A DNA stretch of 64,000 bases from Microtetraspora sp. NBRC 16547 (GTDB lineage: Bacteria > Actinomycetota > Actinomycetes > Streptosporangiales > Streptosporangiaceae), in assembly GCF_030268965.1 (NCBI RefSeq), contig NZ_BSSE01000029.1, forward strand, positions 1 to 64,000. The letters are read 5' to 3'. Made by a program: the position numbers and the translations under genes. Shown one piece after another: positions 62,789-64,000 of this stretch. The notes beneath the pieces are model-generated. The model saw only the letters and a program-made list of their open reading frames with translations. It searched no databases and was not told the origin of the DNA. The stretch's first letter is position 1; every line of letters starts with the position of its first letter.

Positions 62789-63439
62789 TCAAGAAGAATT
62801 CTTGACGCTCGCGGCGTACTTGTTCACGTATTCCTGGCCGGAGAGCTCGCGGATCGTCTCCATGATCTGGTCGGTGACCCGCCTCCGGTCCCGTGCGCTT
62901 CCCGGATCGCCGGTGTAGAGGGTGGGGGCGCCGAGCCGTACCCCGATGCGGGTGATCCGCGGCACGGTGGCTCCCGGCGGCAGCACGCGGTCGATGCCCT
63001 CCATGGCGACCGGGATGACGGGGACGCCCGTGGTGAGCGCGAGCCAGGCCACGCCGATCTTGCCTTTGTAAAGGCGGCCGTCGGGGGAGCGGGTGCCTTC
63101 GGGGTAGATGCCGAACAGCTCGCCCGCCTTCAGCACCTCGGCCGCGGCGTCGAGCATGGCCTGTGCGGCTCCGGCGCTCTCCCGGTCGATCGACAGGTTG
63201 CCCGTGCTCCGCATGAACGTCGCCGTCAACGAGTTGCCCGTGAAGTATTCGTTCTTCGCGACGAACGTCACCTTCCGCGGCAGCAGCGCCGGCAGGAAGA
63301 AGGAGTCGAGGACGGACAGGTGGTTGGACGCGAGGATCGCGGGCCCCGTCCCCGGCACGTGCTCTCTGCCCTCGACCACCGGGCGCCACAGAATCCGCAC
63401 GGCGGGCGCGCTGACGATCTTGGCAATGCGGTAGAGCAC
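62789..63439 (-). CDS. 1-Acyl-glycerol-3-phosphate acyltransferase family protein
   Basis: A 216-residue PlsC-type acyltransferase. Block I NHxxxxD is ILASNHLSVLDSFFLPALLP, and block III is GIYPEGTRSPDG; the substrate-binding block GVPVIPVAMEG follows. It acylates lysophosphatidate or a similar lysolipid in the inner membrane leaflet. The GTG at 63439 is favoured because GAGGAG is five bases upstream; a GTG two codons earlier has no room for a ribosome site. A strong bidirectional terminator hairpin lies about 140 bases upstream. Confidence 0.93.
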   Translation of the reverse strand: MLYRIAKIVSAPAVRILWRPVVEGREHVPGTGPAILASNHLSVLDSFFLPALLPRKVTFVAKNEYFTGNSLTATFMRSTGNLSIDRESAGAAQAMLDAAAEVLKAGELFGIYPEGTRSPDGRLYKGKIGVAWLALTTGVPVIPVAMEGIDRVLPPGATVPRITRIGVRLGAPTLYTGDPGSARDRRRVTDQIMETIRELSGQEYVNKYAASVKNSS

Positions 63440-63787
63440 GGGCACTCCTCAGGATCTCCGCCGGTCCGGCCTCGCGCCGGCGGCGACGCGATCAACCCTA
63501 AGCCAGAGCAGGGTGTCGCCACCCTGCGCGTCGCGTCTCAAGGTTTCGTACGGTTTGGCCTGATCGTCGTTCAGTAGCCGAAACCCCCGTGAGATGAGGT
63601 CTCACGGGGGTTTCGATGTTCAGGCCGATGTGGTGGTCGCCTCCTCGGCGAGAGGCACAACACGGCTCCAGCCGAACGGTATTCCGTGAAGGCGGTAATT
63701 GCGGCCCGGGGGACACATCCACATCGGCGCTACCAAGACTAACGGATGCCCGGCGATGGTCATTCCGGATCCCGGGATTCCGGCGAG
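63440..63787. other. Intergenic region with terminator
   Basis: About 350 bases between the acyltransferase and a partial gene at the right edge. The only clear element is the hairpin at 63579-63615; a GAAGGCGGTAATTGCGG stretch near 63690 is AT-richer and may be a promoter. Confidence 0.45.
63579..63615. terminator. Strong bidirectional terminator hairpin
   Basis: A perfect 16-bp inverted repeat, arms CGAAACCCCCGTGAGA, five-base loop, flanked by short T- and A-rich runs. It separates the acyltransferase gene from the partial gene at the edge. Confidence 0.85.
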
Positions 63788-64000
63788 TCACGTCTTGTCG
63801 CTATGTGGCGAAATATCCGTTTGATGACGATTTGCGACATGTCGAGGGGCTCCGCCCTGCCCCGGCACCACGCGGGCGGGGATGGCGGCGCCTTCCTCGA
63901 GCTCGCGGAACGGTTCCCCGAACTGCGCCCCGTGCTGGACGAGTTGCTGCAGGTTCTGCATCCCGGCCACATCGATCCCGGTCATGACCTTCTCGTAGGC
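63788..64000 (-). CDS. C-terminal part of an unidentified protein
   Basis: The minus strand is open from the right window edge to a TGA at 63788. The first about 50 codons have a strong third-position GC bias and read AYEKVMTGIDVAGMQNLQQL and VQHGAQFGEPFRELEEGA; the final 20 codons lose this bias. No family was recognised. A plus-strand frame through the same stretch is also open but has weaker codon bias. Confidence 0.45.
   Translation of the reverse strand, partial: AYEKVMTGIDVAGMQNLQQLVQHGAQFGEPFRELEEGAAIPARVVPGQGGAPRHVANRHQTDISPHSDKT

Noticed and set aside
63836-64000. Plus-strand gene at the right edge beginning MSRGSALPRHH
   Set aside because: Its codon third-position GC bias is weaker than that of the overlapping minus-strand frame and there is no ribosome binding site.

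Overview
The window looks like a chromosomal segment of a high-GC actinomycete. GC-rich codons, many GTG starts and repeated TANNNT-type -10 hexamers 6-8 bases before start codons (leaderless transcripts) all point that way. ThyX, a GarA/FtsR/DUF151/MerR block, a long-form GcvP with a tandem glycine riboswitch, a complete men gene set for menaquinone and DUF3040/DUF5999 proteins suggest a Streptosporangiales-type organism. The genus is an inference and cannot be fixed from the sequence alone.

Layout. 1-1.1 kb: edge of an IS5-family transposase gene and a frameshifted IS1380 relic. 1.1-3.7 kb: OsmC-like protein, a one-domain voltage-gated cation channel and thyX. 4.1-4.26 kb: a long imperfect palindrome. 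4.3-13.1 kb: a six-gene minus-strand operon of membrane or secreted low-complexity proteins around an EspI/MinD-like ATPase and a membrane-anchored sigma-like protein; this is the best candidate for an undescribed system. 13.4-17.4 kb: a MoaD-like/BNR-repeat pair, a class-I amidotransferase-fold protein lacking its Cys nucleophile, an esterase and a methyltransferase. 17.6-23 kb: a DesK/NarL two-component pair, a CDP-alcohol phosphatidyltransferase and a large nucleotidyltransferase/mutase fusion. 23.1-28.9 kb: garA, ftsR, DUF151, a second MerR gene, then the riboswitch and gcvP. 29-34 kb: small enzymes and regulators, an RpoD-type sigma factor and a small secreted protein. 33.8-43.1 kb: menE (minus) divergent from menB-menC-menD, then a DedA protein, a GntR regulator, an AlkZ-like protein, a YigZ/IMPACT protein and the isochorismate synthase. 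43.3-50.6 kb: an SGNH esterase, an ABC exporter with a two-component system, and a hydrolase/WYL-regulator pair. 50.7-57.5 kb: a BON-SRPBCC fusion, GT4 glycosyltransferase, methyltransferase, radical SAM protein, an Arg/Glu-repeat secreted protein and a DUF3040 protein. 57.7-61 kb: a Ser/Thr kinase gene split by an IS200/IS605-type element with intact tnpB and a destroyed tnpA. 61.1-64 kb: a MecA_N penicillin-binding protein, a PlsC-type acyltransferase and a partial gene.

How the genes work together. MenF and MenD make SEPHCHC, MenC makes o-succinylbenzoate, MenE activates it and MenB closes the naphthoate ring; menH and menA are not in the window. GarA (an FHA regulator of central nitrogen and carbon metabolism in relatives) and the glycine cleavage enzyme under a glycine riboswitch sit together. 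Cell-envelope functions recur: the operon at 4.3-13 kb, the PBP, PlsC, GT4, DedA and the nucleotidyltransferase. Short in-frame tandem repeats have expanded inside many coding sequences here.
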